A stretch of DNA of 64,000 bases from Bacteroidales bacterium. Its GTDB lineage: Bacteria; Bacteroidota; Bacteroidia; Bacteroidales; UBA932. The DNA lies in contig JAFRRA010000005.1 of NCBI GenBank assembly GCA_017428325.1, positions 302,385 through 366,384 of the forward strand, read 5' to 3'. A program made the translations under genes and the position numbers. Below, piece after piece: positions 15,633 through 23,176 of the stretch (position 1 is its first letter; each line of letters opens with the position of its first letter). A model generated the notes under the pieces. It was not told the origin of the DNA and did not search any database. It saw only the letters and a program-made list of their open reading frames with translations.

Positions 15633-16277
15633 TTACTTGATGTAAGACAGGATGATGTCTACGAGTTCGTCTTCAGTGTGGTTGTCTGCATTAATCACAA
15701 GGTCGTAGTTGCGGGCGTCATAGCGGCTTATTCCGGTATAGCGCTTAACGTAATTCTCCCTGGACTCGTCTATGGAATCCATAATGGTCTCCGCCTCGGT
15801 TTCAGTCATATGCTGCTTGCGGACAATTCTCTTGATGCGGTTTTCCCTTGATGCGGTGATGAAGACGTCAATCTTGTTAGGATGGTCTTTCAGAACGAAG
15901 AAGCCGCTTCTTCCGGCAATTACGCAGGAACCCTCTTCTGCGATTTCCCTGAGGATTTCCTTTTCTGCCTTGTAGATGTCGTCTGTGGTGACATCAGAGC
16001 GGAGTTCATTCAGGAACTTGCTGTCGGTATCCATAATCATACTGGCCTTAGGAACAGGCGCTACCATATGGATCAGGTCTGCCAGCCAGCTTTTCTTCTC
16101 TCCCTTGAGTTTCTCGATAGCGTAGGTTGTCAGGTTGAATTTCTCCCTGAGGTTGCGGATGAGTTCCTTGTCTGAATAGCGTACGCCCAGTTTGGCGGCA
16201 AGCTTGCGCCCAATGGTCCTTCCTCCGGAACCGATTTCACGGGCGATGGTGATGACGAATTTCTCTTTAGTATCCAT
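15633..16277 (-). CDS. Cytidylate kinase-like family protein
   Basis: This 214-aa protein matches the cytidylate-kinase-like family (PF13189). The P-loop is the variant IAREIGSGGRTIGRKLA, followed by LGVRYSDKELI. A lid-like basic region (ASRENRIKRIVRKQH) and RYTGISRYDARNYDLVIN near the end are typical. Canonical Cmk phosphorylates CMP, but members of this group often lack a proven substrate. It is the first gene of the operon with the alarmone synthetase, hydrolase, Cache-PP2C-HATPase sensor and STAS protein, starting 30 bp after a TAAATTTG -7 element. Its position suggests it feeds or senses nucleotides for that system; this is inference. Confidence 0.85.
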   Translation of the reverse strand: MDTKEKFVITIAREIGSGGRTIGRKLAAKLGVRYSDKELIRNLREKFNLTTYAIEKLKGEKKSWLADLIHMVAPVPKASMIMDTDSKFLNELRSDVTTDDIYKAEKEILREIAEEGSCVIAGRSGFFVLKDHPNKIDVFITASRENRIKRIVRKQHMTETEAETIMDSIDESRENYVKRYTGISRYDARNYDLVINADNHTEDELVDIILSYIK

Positions 16278-16306
16278 AATGGGTGTTATTTGTCACGATT
16301 ATCATA

Positions 16307-16314
16307 CAAATTTA
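16307..16314 (-). promoter_or_regulatory. -7 element of the alarmone/partner-switch operon
   Basis: The minus strand reads TAAATTTG, an exact TAnnTTTG match, 30 bp before the ATG at 16277. It gives a leader of about 23 nt. No other TAnnTTTG element was noticed before the five close-packed genes downstream, so this probably drives the whole unit. The -33 region is only a weak TTTTC. Confidence 0.6.
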
Positions 16315-16541
16315 ATAAGAATATGTTTAGGGAAAACGGGTTCGCGATTGATTTTTGGACGTTACAGGACTTTTTGGCAAAGTAGCGGGACAATTTTACA
16401 TCTTTTGAAGACAAATTTTCATCATTTGTGGCGGTTGTTTGAGTGGCAAGGGTTTTGCCGCTGTTGAGTTGTCTCCCGCTAAGGAGATCAGCGAACAAGG
16501 CCCTTGGGGACCGGAAGGCTGGACATTAAGAATTTTGCGTT

Positions 16542-16973
16542 ATGCTACCTGTAAGAAGAACTTCGAATAGCTGGCTGCCGGAAATTTTTAATGATTTCTT
16601 CGACAACAGCTGGATGGAAAGGACAAATTATACGGCCCCGGCCATCAATGTAATCGAAAACGAAAAAGAATATGAACTTGAGCTGGCAGCTCCTGGCTTG
16701 AGCAAGGAAGACTTCAAGATCCAGCTTGACAACGAGGGTAATCTCGTAATCCACATGGAAAAGAAAACCGAGAACAAGGAAGAGAAAAGGAAAGGACGCT
16801 TCCTGAGGCGCGAGTTCTCGTATGAGAAATTCCACCAGAGCCTTATGCTTCCGGACGATGTGGACATAGAGAAGATCGAGGCCAAGATGGAAAACGGCGT
16901 GCTGAACATTCATCTGCCAAAGATCGTGAAGGTTACGCCGGCAGAGGTTCACCGCCAGATAGATATCAAATAA
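16542..16973 (+). CDS. Hsp20/alpha-crystallin small heat shock protein
   Basis: This 143-aa protein is a small heat shock chaperone that holds unfolding proteins in the cytoplasm. A short N-terminal arm (SWLPEIFNDFFDNSW) precedes the alpha-crystallin domain, which has YELELAAPGLSKEDFKIQL, RREFSYEKFHQSLMLPDDVD and the signature MENGVLNIHLPK. A C-terminal I-x-I-like tail (RQIDIK) ends it. Length is normal for the family. It stands alone between the divergent signalling operon and the convergent recG gene, with a shared terminator hairpin after it. No clear -7 element is seen upstream, so it may use another sigma factor. Confidence 0.93.
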   Translation: MLPVRRTSNSWLPEIFNDFFDNSWMERTNYTAPAINVIENEKEYELELAAPGLSKEDFKIQLDNEGNLVIHMEKKTENKEEKRKGRFLRREFSYEKFHQSLMLPDDVDIEKIEAKMENGVLNIHLPKIVKVTPAEVHRQIDIK

Positions 16974-17009
16974 TCTTCTATTATTAGTTGGTTATCAGCG
17001 AAGTATGAA

Positions 17010-17040
17010 GGGGACGGCAAATCGCCGCCCCCTTGTTTTA
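17010..17040. terminator. Bidirectional terminator between hsp20 and recG
   Basis: A GC-rich stem (GGGGACGGC, loop AAATC, GCCGCCCCC with a small bulge) is followed by TTGTTTTA on the plus strand. It sits between the convergent hsp20 and recG stop codons and could stop transcription from both. Confidence 0.65.
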
Positions 17041-19218
17041 TGAAATCGCGGAGTAGTCTTTGATATCCTTGCCCTGTTTGCGGAGGATTCTGAGCTGGGC
17101 TTCAAGAAGCTTGTTCTCCGGTTTTTCCAGCAGAGGGTCCTTGTCCAGTATTTCCAGGGCGGTGCGGCGGGCCATGTCGAGGTATCTGCCGTCGCGGTAC
17201 AGGGAGGCGATGTGCAGGTCTATGGCAAGGCCGCTCTGCGATGTGCCCTCCAGGTCTCCAGGACCCCTCATCTTCATGTCTTCTTCCGCCAGGAGGAATC
17301 CGTCCGTGGTCTTGCACATCAGTTCCAGCCTCTTGCGGCTTTCCTTGCTGAGCTTGTAGCCGCTCATCAGGATGCAGTAACTCTTGGCTGCGCCCCTTCC
17401 AACGCGGCCCCTGAGCTGGTGGAGCTGGCTGAGTCCGAACCTCTCCGCACTCTCTATGACCATCACGGATGCGTTAGGGACGTCGACACCGACTTCTATC
17501 ACGCTGGTAGCCACCAGTATGTGCGCCCTGCCGGATGCAAAGAGGTTCATGTCTATGGCCTTGTCTTCCGGCTTCATCTTGCCGTGGACCACTGCAGTGA
17601 TGTATTGCGGGGTCTTGAATTCCTCTATGATGCGCATATAGCCGGCCTCCAGGTTCTCGTAGTCCATCTTCTCGCTTTCCTTTATGAGAGGATAAACCAC
17701 AAAGACCTGCCTCCCGGCGTCAATCTGCTGCCGCATGAAGTTGAAGACCTGGTGCCTCTGGCTTTCCCAGGCGTGGGATGTGACAACCGGCGTACGGCCA
17801 GGTGGCATCTCGTCTATCACGCTCACGTCCAGGTCTCCGTAAAGGGTCATGGCCAGAGTCCTTGGAATAGGGGTGGCTGTCATGACCATAATGTGAGGTG
17901 CGAGATTCGAGGCCTGGGCCTCGTCGTTCTTGCTCCAGAGGCGGCTGCGCTGGTCCACACCGAAGCGGTGCTGCTCGTCGATTATGGCAAGGCCCAGGGC
18001 ATGGAACTTCACCCTGTCTTCAATCAGGGCGTGGGTGCCGACAATGATGTCAAGAGATCCGTCAGCCAGGTCGCCGAGTATCTTTTTCCTCTCCTTAGCC
18101 TTGGTGCTGCCGGTAAGGAGGGCGATTGTTGCCGGAGTTGCCTTGAGGAATTTTGATATGCTTGCAAGATGCTGCTGGGCAAGTACTTCTGTCGGAGCCA
18201 TTATGCAGGCCTGGTAACCGTTGTCCACTGCAATCAGGGCCAGGAGGACAGCCACCAGAGTCTTGCCGCTTCCCACGTCTCCCTGAAGGAGGCGGTTCAT
18301 CTGCTTTCCGCTGCGCATATCTTCCCGCATTTCCTTTATGACACGTTTCTGGGCGTTTGTAAGCGGATAAGGGAGAGACTGATAGCAGAGGTTGAAATTG
18401 TCGCCGACCTTGCCCATCACTATGCCGCTGCCCTTGCTCAGGCGGGCGTTCTTCTGCTTGAGAAGGCTGAGCTGGAGATAGAAAAGCTCCTCGAACTTGA
18501 GCCTTCTCTGGGCTTCTTCAAGAGCTTGGCTGTCAGACGGAAAATGTATGTTCCTGAGGGCTTTTTCCAGGGGGCAGAGCCGCTTGCTTTCCATAAGGTG
18601 CTGAGGGAGGGTTTCCTTTATGTGGCCGCTGACCTTTTCCAGAAGGATGCTCTCCACCTTGGTGATGGCCTTGATGCCGAATCCGCCGTTTTTCATCTTC
18701 TCCGTGGTGGAGTAGATGCCGGCCATTGAACCGGCTCCGTAGGTTAAGGCCTGTGAAGGGGGATAGATTTCCGGATGGACGAGGTTTACTTTTCCGTTGA
18801 AGATGCTTGGCTTCCCGAACGCGATGTATTCCTCTCCCTGCTTGAGCTTGTCCGTTATCCATCTCAGGCCGCTGAAGAAGACGAGTTCAATGCTGCCCGT
18901 GGCGTCCTGCATCGTGGCAACCAGCCTGGTCTTGCCCTTGACGGCCTTTCCCCTGATAGCTCCCACCATTTCCATACGGGTGATTATTCCACGTATCTGA
19001 ACGTAAGCCGCAGACGGAGAGTCCTCGTTTTCAATATCCGCGCTGGAGATGATGCCGCTAATGGGATAGACCTTGCTCTTGTCTATCCACCGGAACGGGA
19101 AGTAGTAGAGCATGTCTCTGTAGGTATGGACACCGATCTCCCTGGCGAGCAGATCCGCACGCTTGGGGCCTATCCCGGGAAGATACTTTATGTCGGTATC
19201 CAGAATGTCCATACCCAT
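17038..19218 (-). CDS. recG: ATP-dependent DNA helicase RecG
   Basis: This 726-aa superfamily 2 helicase remodels stalled replication forks and branched DNA. The N-terminal wedge region begins DILDTDIKYLPGIGPKRADLL. An OB-fold follows (VQIRGIITRMEMV, LVFFSGLRWITDKL). Helicase motifs are LLQGDVGSGKTLVAVLL (I), IIVGTHALIEDRV (Ib), IIDEQHRFGVDQR (II, DEQH), VMTATPIPRTLAMT (III) and QLRGRVGRGAAKSYCIL (VI). The start at 19218 (MGMDILD) is preceded by a -7 element at 19236-19243. The frame is open further upstream across pdxA, but that extension is antisense noise. The 3' end meets the hsp20 terminator. Confidence 0.96.
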   Translation of the reverse strand: MGMDILDTDIKYLPGIGPKRADLLAREIGVHTYRDMLYYFPFRWIDKSKVYPISGIISSADIENEDSPSAAYVQIRGIITRMEMVGAIRGKAVKGKTRLVATMQDATGSIELVFFSGLRWITDKLKQGEEYIAFGKPSIFNGKVNLVHPEIYPPSQALTYGAGSMAGIYSTTEKMKNGGFGIKAITKVESILLEKVSGHIKETLPQHLMESKRLCPLEKALRNIHFPSDSQALEEAQRRLKFEELFYLQLSLLKQKNARLSKGSGIVMGKVGDNFNLCYQSLPYPLTNAQKRVIKEMREDMRSGKQMNRLLQGDVGSGKTLVAVLLALIAVDNGYQACIMAPTEVLAQQHLASISKFLKATPATIALLTGSTKAKERKKILGDLADGSLDIIVGTHALIEDRVKFHALGLAIIDEQHRFGVDQRSRLWSKNDEAQASNLAPHIMVMTATPIPRTLAMTLYGDLDVSVIDEMPPGRTPVVTSHAWESQRHQVFNFMRQQIDAGRQVFVVYPLIKESEKMDYENLEAGYMRIIEEFKTPQYITAVVHGKMKPEDKAIDMNLFASGRAHILVATSVIEVGVDVPNASVMVIESAERFGLSQLHQLRGRVGRGAAKSYCILMSGYKLSKESRKRLELMCKTTDGFLLAEEDMKMRGPGDLEGTSQSGLAIDLHIASLYRDGRYLDMARRTALEILDKDPLLEKPENKLLEAQLRILRKQGKDIKDYSAIS

Positions 19219-19235
19219 ATCTGTTTCTGTCTTTG

Positions 19236-19243
19236 CAAATTTA
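19236..19243 (-). promoter_or_regulatory. -7 element for recG
   Basis: The minus strand reads TAAATTTG, 17 bp before the recG ATG at 19218. The divergent pdxA start is at 19273, so the two genes share a 54-bp promoter region. Confidence 0.6.
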
Positions 19244-19272
19244 CAAGCATTTTTTGTAAATTGCACTTTATT

Positions 19273-20367
19273 ATGAAACAGAAACTTGTAATCGGAATTA
19301 CGCAGGGAGACAGCAACGGAATCGGCTACGAGGTTATCATCAAGGCCCTCTCCAATGCCAATGTGCTGGAACTTTTTACTCCGGTGGTTTACGGCTCCTC
19401 CAAGGCTTTCGGTTATTACCGCAAGCAAATACCTGAAACAGAAAACATTAACACCAATCTCATATCTTCCGCAAAAGATGCCCATCCAAAGAGGGTGAAC
19501 ATCGTGAACTGTGTGGGGGATGACCTTCCGATAGAACCGGGCAAGCTCACTCACGAGAGCGCCAAGGCCGCGATAGCGTCCCTTGAGAAAGCCGTGCAGG
19601 AAGCAAAGGCCGGTTATATCGACGTTATCGTGACCGCCCCTTTCAGCAAGAAGGGCGTTACGCTTGAACACTTCAAGTATGCCGGACATACTGGATATCT
19701 GATCGAGACTTTCGGGGCGAAGGACGGACTCATGTTCATGTGCGCTGATAACCTGAGAGTGGGTGTGGTAACCATGCACATTCCTCTGAAGGATGTGTCT
19801 TCATCTATTACCAAGGAGCTTATAATGAGCAAGCTGAGGCTGATGAACGATTCCCTCAAGGAGGATTTCCGCATAGAGAGGCCGAAGATCGCTGTGCTGG
19901 GCCTGAACCCTCACGCAGGGGACAGGGGACTTCTCGGCGACGAGGAGCAGAATATCATAATTCCGGCAATCAAGGAGGCCAATGCTGAGGGTATAGACAC
20001 CTTCGGGCCGTTCCCGCCAGACGGATTCTTTGCGGCCACGCTCCAGGGCAAGTATGACGCGGTCCTGACCATGTATCACGACCAGGGGCTGATTCCTTTC
20101 AAGACCCTGAGCTTTGATACCGGAGTAAACTACACTGCCGGGCTTCCGGTTATCAGGACTTCCCCTGACCACGGGACGGCATTTGACATTGCAGGCCAGA
20201 ACAAGGCAAATCCGCGTTCCATGCTCTCAGCAATTTACCAGGCGATAGACATTTACCGTAACAGGGAACATTTCAAGGAGATACACGCAAATCCGATGAC
20301 AGCCCAGATTCCTGGGAACGATGACAACGGAAAGCGCGGTCCGGCCCCTGAGGCGGAGACAGAATAA
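19273..20367 (+). CDS. pdxA: 4-hydroxythreonine-4-phosphate dehydrogenase
   Basis: This 364-aa enzyme catalyses an NAD-dependent oxidation in pyridoxal phosphate synthesis. Visible family features are GITQGDSNGIGYEVI at the N-terminus, TAPFSKKGV, KYAGHTGYLIE (metal-ligand His), LGLNPHAGDRGLLG (second His) and MYHDQGLIPFKT (third His), then RTSPDHGTAFDIAG. All three metal histidines are present. The start ATG lies 54 bp from the divergent recG start; longer in-frame translation would run into recG and is rejected. It begins a plus-strand run of seven close-packed genes through addA. A charged tail after AQIPGND is slightly longer than usual. Confidence 0.95.
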   Translation: MKQKLVIGITQGDSNGIGYEVIIKALSNANVLELFTPVVYGSSKAFGYYRKQIPETENINTNLISSAKDAHPKRVNIVNCVGDDLPIEPGKLTHESAKAAIASLEKAVQEAKAGYIDVIVTAPFSKKGVTLEHFKYAGHTGYLIETFGAKDGLMFMCADNLRVGVVTMHIPLKDVSSSITKELIMSKLRLMNDSLKEDFRIERPKIAVLGLNPHAGDRGLLGDEEQNIIIPAIKEANAEGIDTFGPFPPDGFFAATLQGKYDAVLTMYHDQGLIPFKTLSFDTGVNYTAGLPVIRTSPDHGTAFDIAGQNKANPRSMLSAIYQAIDIYRNREHFKEIHANPMTAQIPGNDDNGKRGPAPEAETE

Positions 20368-20370
20368 GAT

Positions 20371-20847
20371 ATGGCAAAGCGTCCTCCGATATATCTGTAC
20401 ACAGACGGGTCTTCCCGCGGTAATCCTGGCCCTGGCGGGTGGGGTGCCGTGCTGGTATGCGGAGACAAGCGCAAGGAAATCAGCGGGGGAGAAGCCCTCA
20501 CCACCAACAACCGTATGGAGCTTACGGCCGTGATTGAAGGGCTCAAGGCCATCAAGTGGAAAAACGCCACTGTGCATATCTGGTCAGATTCCTCATACGT
20601 GGTCAAGGCCATAGAAGACGGCTGGCTGGACGGGTGGATTGCCAATGGCTTCAAGAACAAGCAGAAAAAGAAAAAGAAAAACGAGGAACTGTGGCGGGAA
20701 TATATTGAGGTGAGCAGGGGATTCGACCTCCACTTCCACTGGCTGAAAGGGCATGCGGGACATCCGGAAAACGAGCGGTGCGACGCCATGGCCTTTGCCC
20801 AGGCTACAGCTTACGCTGGAATAACTGCAGAAGAAAAAAGAACATAG
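20371..20847 (+). CDS. rnhA: Ribonuclease HI
   Basis: This 158-aa enzyme cleaves the RNA strand of RNA-DNA hybrids. The DEDD active site is present: Asp in YLYTDGSSRGNPGPGG, Glu in NNRMELTAVIEGL, Asp in IWSDSSYVVKAI, and the last Asp in PENERCDAMA. The basic handle region is a Lys-rich loop (FKNKQKKKKKNEELW), as in E. coli-type enzymes. It starts 3 bp after the pdxA stop and gpsA starts 2 bp after its own stop, so the three are co-transcribed. Confidence 0.96.
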   Translation: MAKRPPIYLYTDGSSRGNPGPGGWGAVLVCGDKRKEISGGEALTTNNRMELTAVIEGLKAIKWKNATVHIWSDSSYVVKAIEDGWLDGWIANGFKNKQKKKKKNEELWREYIEVSRGFDLHFHWLKGHAGHPENERCDAMAFAQATAYAGITAEEKRT

Positions 20848-20849
20848 AT

Positions 20850-21857
20850 ATGGAATCGATTCTTGGAAAGAGGAACCTGAAGTTCGCGATGGTGGGAAGC
20901 GGCAGTTGGGCGACGGCCCTGGTGAAGCTTCTGATGAACCATCAGGAGAAGATATCATGGTTCATAAGGGACCAGAAGAATATAGACAGGGTGATGAAGA
21001 ATCACCGTAACAAGGTGTATCTGAGCTCAGTCATCCTGGAGCCAGACCGCCTGTTCATGTCCACGGACATAAACGCCGTGGTGGAAAGCGCAGACGTTCT
21101 GGTGTTCTGCATACCGAGCGCCTACTTCCTGGGTGTCATGGAGAAACTGACCGTCTCTATGGATGACAAGTTCATAGTTTCCGCAATCAAGGGCTTTGTG
21201 GAGGACAGGACAATCGCGGAGTACTTTAACCAGGTTCACGGAATCCCTTACGACAGGATAGGCGTGGTCAGCGGACCTTGCCACGCAGAGGAGGTGGGTA
21301 TGGAAAGGCTTTCATACCTTACCTTTACAAGCAAGCATGTGGCAAACGCCAAGGCTCTCTGCGATTTCTTCGAGTGCGATTACGTGAGGACTATGCCTGG
21401 AACTGATATCTACGGAGTGGAGTATGCCGCCGCCCTTAAGAACATCTACGCCATTGCCGCTGGAATCGCCCACGGCCTGGGTTACGGAGACAATTTCATC
21501 TCCGTGCTTATGACCAGCTCCTTCAAGGAGATGACGGAATTTCTCAATGCCTCACACCCGGACAAGAAACGCAACGTGCTGACATCCCCTTATCTGGGGG
21601 ACCTGCTTGTTACGGGTTACAGCCAGTTCAGCCGTAACCGCACATTTGGCACAATGATAGGAAAGGGCTACTCCGTTAAGAACGCACAGGTGGAAATGAA
21701 TATGGTGGCTGAGGGGTATTACGCATCCGCCGCCATAGACCGCATCAACAAGAAGTACAGGGTTGAAATGCCTATCGCCGAGGCTGTTTTTGAGATATTG
21801 CACGAGGAAAAGTATCCTGTGTACGTGATGAGGAGACTGAGCGAGAAACTTTATTAG
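20850..21857 (+). CDS. gpsA: Glycerol-3-phosphate dehydrogenase [NAD(P)+]
   Basis: This 335-aa cytoplasmic enzyme makes sn-glycerol 3-phosphate from dihydroxyacetone phosphate for phospholipid synthesis. The Rossmann motif is MVGSGSWATALVKLL. SAIKGF, VVSGPCHAEEVG and EYAAALKNIYAIAAGIAHGLGYGDN (catalytic Lys) follow in the family order. The ATG at 20850 was chosen because it lies 2 bp after the rnhA stop and gives the standard N-terminus. It sits inside the pdxA-to-addA run, directly before pgi. Confidence 0.95.
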   Translation: MESILGKRNLKFAMVGSGSWATALVKLLMNHQEKISWFIRDQKNIDRVMKNHRNKVYLSSVILEPDRLFMSTDINAVVESADVLVFCIPSAYFLGVMEKLTVSMDDKFIVSAIKGFVEDRTIAEYFNQVHGIPYDRIGVVSGPCHAEEVGMERLSYLTFTSKHVANAKALCDFFECDYVRTMPGTDIYGVEYAAALKNIYAIAAGIAHGLGYGDNFISVLMTSSFKEMTEFLNASHPDKKRNVLTSPYLGDLLVTGYSQFSRNRTFGTMIGKGYSVKNAQVEMNMVAEGYYASAAIDRINKKYRVEMPIAEAVFEILHEEKYPVYVMRRLSEKLY

Positions 21858-21872
21858 AAAATACATAGCATC

Positions 21873-23174
21873 ATGCTGAAACTACATACAGAGATGATCG
21901 AGCCCTTCATAGGGCCTGAGGATTTCAAGACGGCGATGGGCTCTGCCCTGAACGCGTACGATACGCTTCTGTCAGGCAAAGGGCCGGGAGGCAATATGAC
22001 CGGATGGCTGGACCTTCCTGTAAACACTCCGGAGCGTCTGATTAAGGACTGCCGCCGGATTGCCAGCCGCTGGCAGGGAACGCTGGATGTCGTTGTGGTG
22101 ATTGGAATCGGAGGTTCCTTCCTGGGTGCCAAGTGCGCCCTGGAGGCATTTTCCCACAGTTTTGCCAGTGCAGGAGAGAGGAATTCCCCGCATATTGTGT
22201 ATGCAGGCTATTCCCTTTCCGAGGATTATATGTCAGATCTTCTGGGTTACCTGAAGAAGAAGTCCTACGGACTGATTGTCATATCAAAATCAGGTACGAC
22301 TTTAGAACCGGCCCTGGCTTTCAGGATACTGAGGATGGATATGCTGAAGAGGTTCGGGGCGGAGGATACCAGAAGGAGGATAGTTACCGTCACGGATGAA
22401 AGTAACGGAGCCCTCAGGGCAATGAGCGAAAAATACGGATATACTTCCCTTTCAGTGCCTTCCAATGTAGGGGGACGTTATTCGGTACTCACTGCCGTAG
22501 GCCTTCTGCCTATCGCTGTCGCCGGATTTGACATCGAGAGTTTCCTGGGCGGGGCAAGGGAGGCTAGGGAGAACATCATGCGCCGCGACGAGAATAATCC
22601 GGCACTGGTCTATGCGTCGCTGAGAAATCTAATGTACAGCGTTGGCAAGAAAATAGAGGTGTTCGTTAATTATCATCCTAAGCTCAAGTATCTGGGCGAG
22701 TGGCTCAAGCAGCTTTTCGCCGAGAGCGAGGGCAAGCAGCTAAAGGGCCTTTTCCCTGCCACTCTGGACTTTACGACAGACCTGCATTCCGTTGGGCAGT
22801 ACATCCAGGACGGAGAGAGGACTATGTTCGAGACATCCATCCTTGCCGGCAGCAAGGAGGTGGAAGTGTTTGTGCCTAAGTCCACTGACAATCTGGACGG
22901 CCTCGACTATCTGGTTGGAAAGACTCTGGAAGACATCAACTATATGGCGGAGAAGGGTACCCGCATAGCCCATACAAGCGGCAATGTCCCGAATATCTAC
23001 ATAGAGATGGAAAAGATAGACGAGTGGAATATGGGACAGCTCTTCTATTTCTTCGAGTTCTCCTGCGCAATAAGCGCATATATGCTGGGTGTCAATCCGT
23101 TTGACCAGCCAGCGGTAGACGTTTACAAGAACAATCTTTACAGACTTTTGGGACGGCCGGGATATACTGAATAG
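21873..23174 (+). CDS. pgi: Glucose-6-phosphate isomerase
   Basis: This 433-aa enzyme interconverts glucose 6-phosphate and fructose 6-phosphate. It has the short form found in Bacteroidota and Firmicutes. Signatures are VIGIGGSFLGAKCALEAF, VISKSGTTLEPALAFRIL (sugar-phosphate SIS loop), VGGRYSVLTAVGLLPIAVAG (PGI signature 1 region), and GQYIQDGERTMFET with KNLDGLDYLVGKTL-like sequence near the C-terminus. It lies 15 bp after gpsA and 2 bp before the antiporter gene. Confidence 0.95.
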   Translation: MLKLHTEMIEPFIGPEDFKTAMGSALNAYDTLLSGKGPGGNMTGWLDLPVNTPERLIKDCRRIASRWQGTLDVVVVIGIGGSFLGAKCALEAFSHSFASAGERNSPHIVYAGYSLSEDYMSDLLGYLKKKSYGLIVISKSGTTLEPALAFRILRMDMLKRFGAEDTRRRIVTVTDESNGALRAMSEKYGYTSLSVPSNVGGRYSVLTAVGLLPIAVAGFDIESFLGGAREARENIMRRDENNPALVYASLRNLMYSVGKKIEVFVNYHPKLKYLGEWLKQLFAESEGKQLKGLFPATLDFTTDLHSVGQYIQDGERTMFETSILAGSKEVEVFVPKSTDNLDGLDYLVGKTLEDINYMAEKGTRIAHTSGNVPNIYIEMEKIDEWNMGQLFYFFEFSCAISAYMLGVNPFDQPAVDVYKNNLYRLLGRPGYTE

Positions 23175-23176
23175 CA

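Noticed and set aside
16286-16498. A 70-codon open frame upstream of the signalling operon
   Set aside because: It overlaps the operon promoter and has no family features.
17212-18156. A 314-codon open frame opposite recG
   Set aside because: It is the antisense shadow of recG, with no family features or start signals.
18775-19272. In-frame extension of pdxA by 166 codons at the N-terminus
   Set aside because: It runs antisense through recG and does not match the PdxA family. The ATG at 19273 gives the standard N-terminus.
19219-19779. In-frame extension of recG by 187 codons
   Set aside because: It is antisense to pdxA and lies upstream of the -7 element at 19236-19243.
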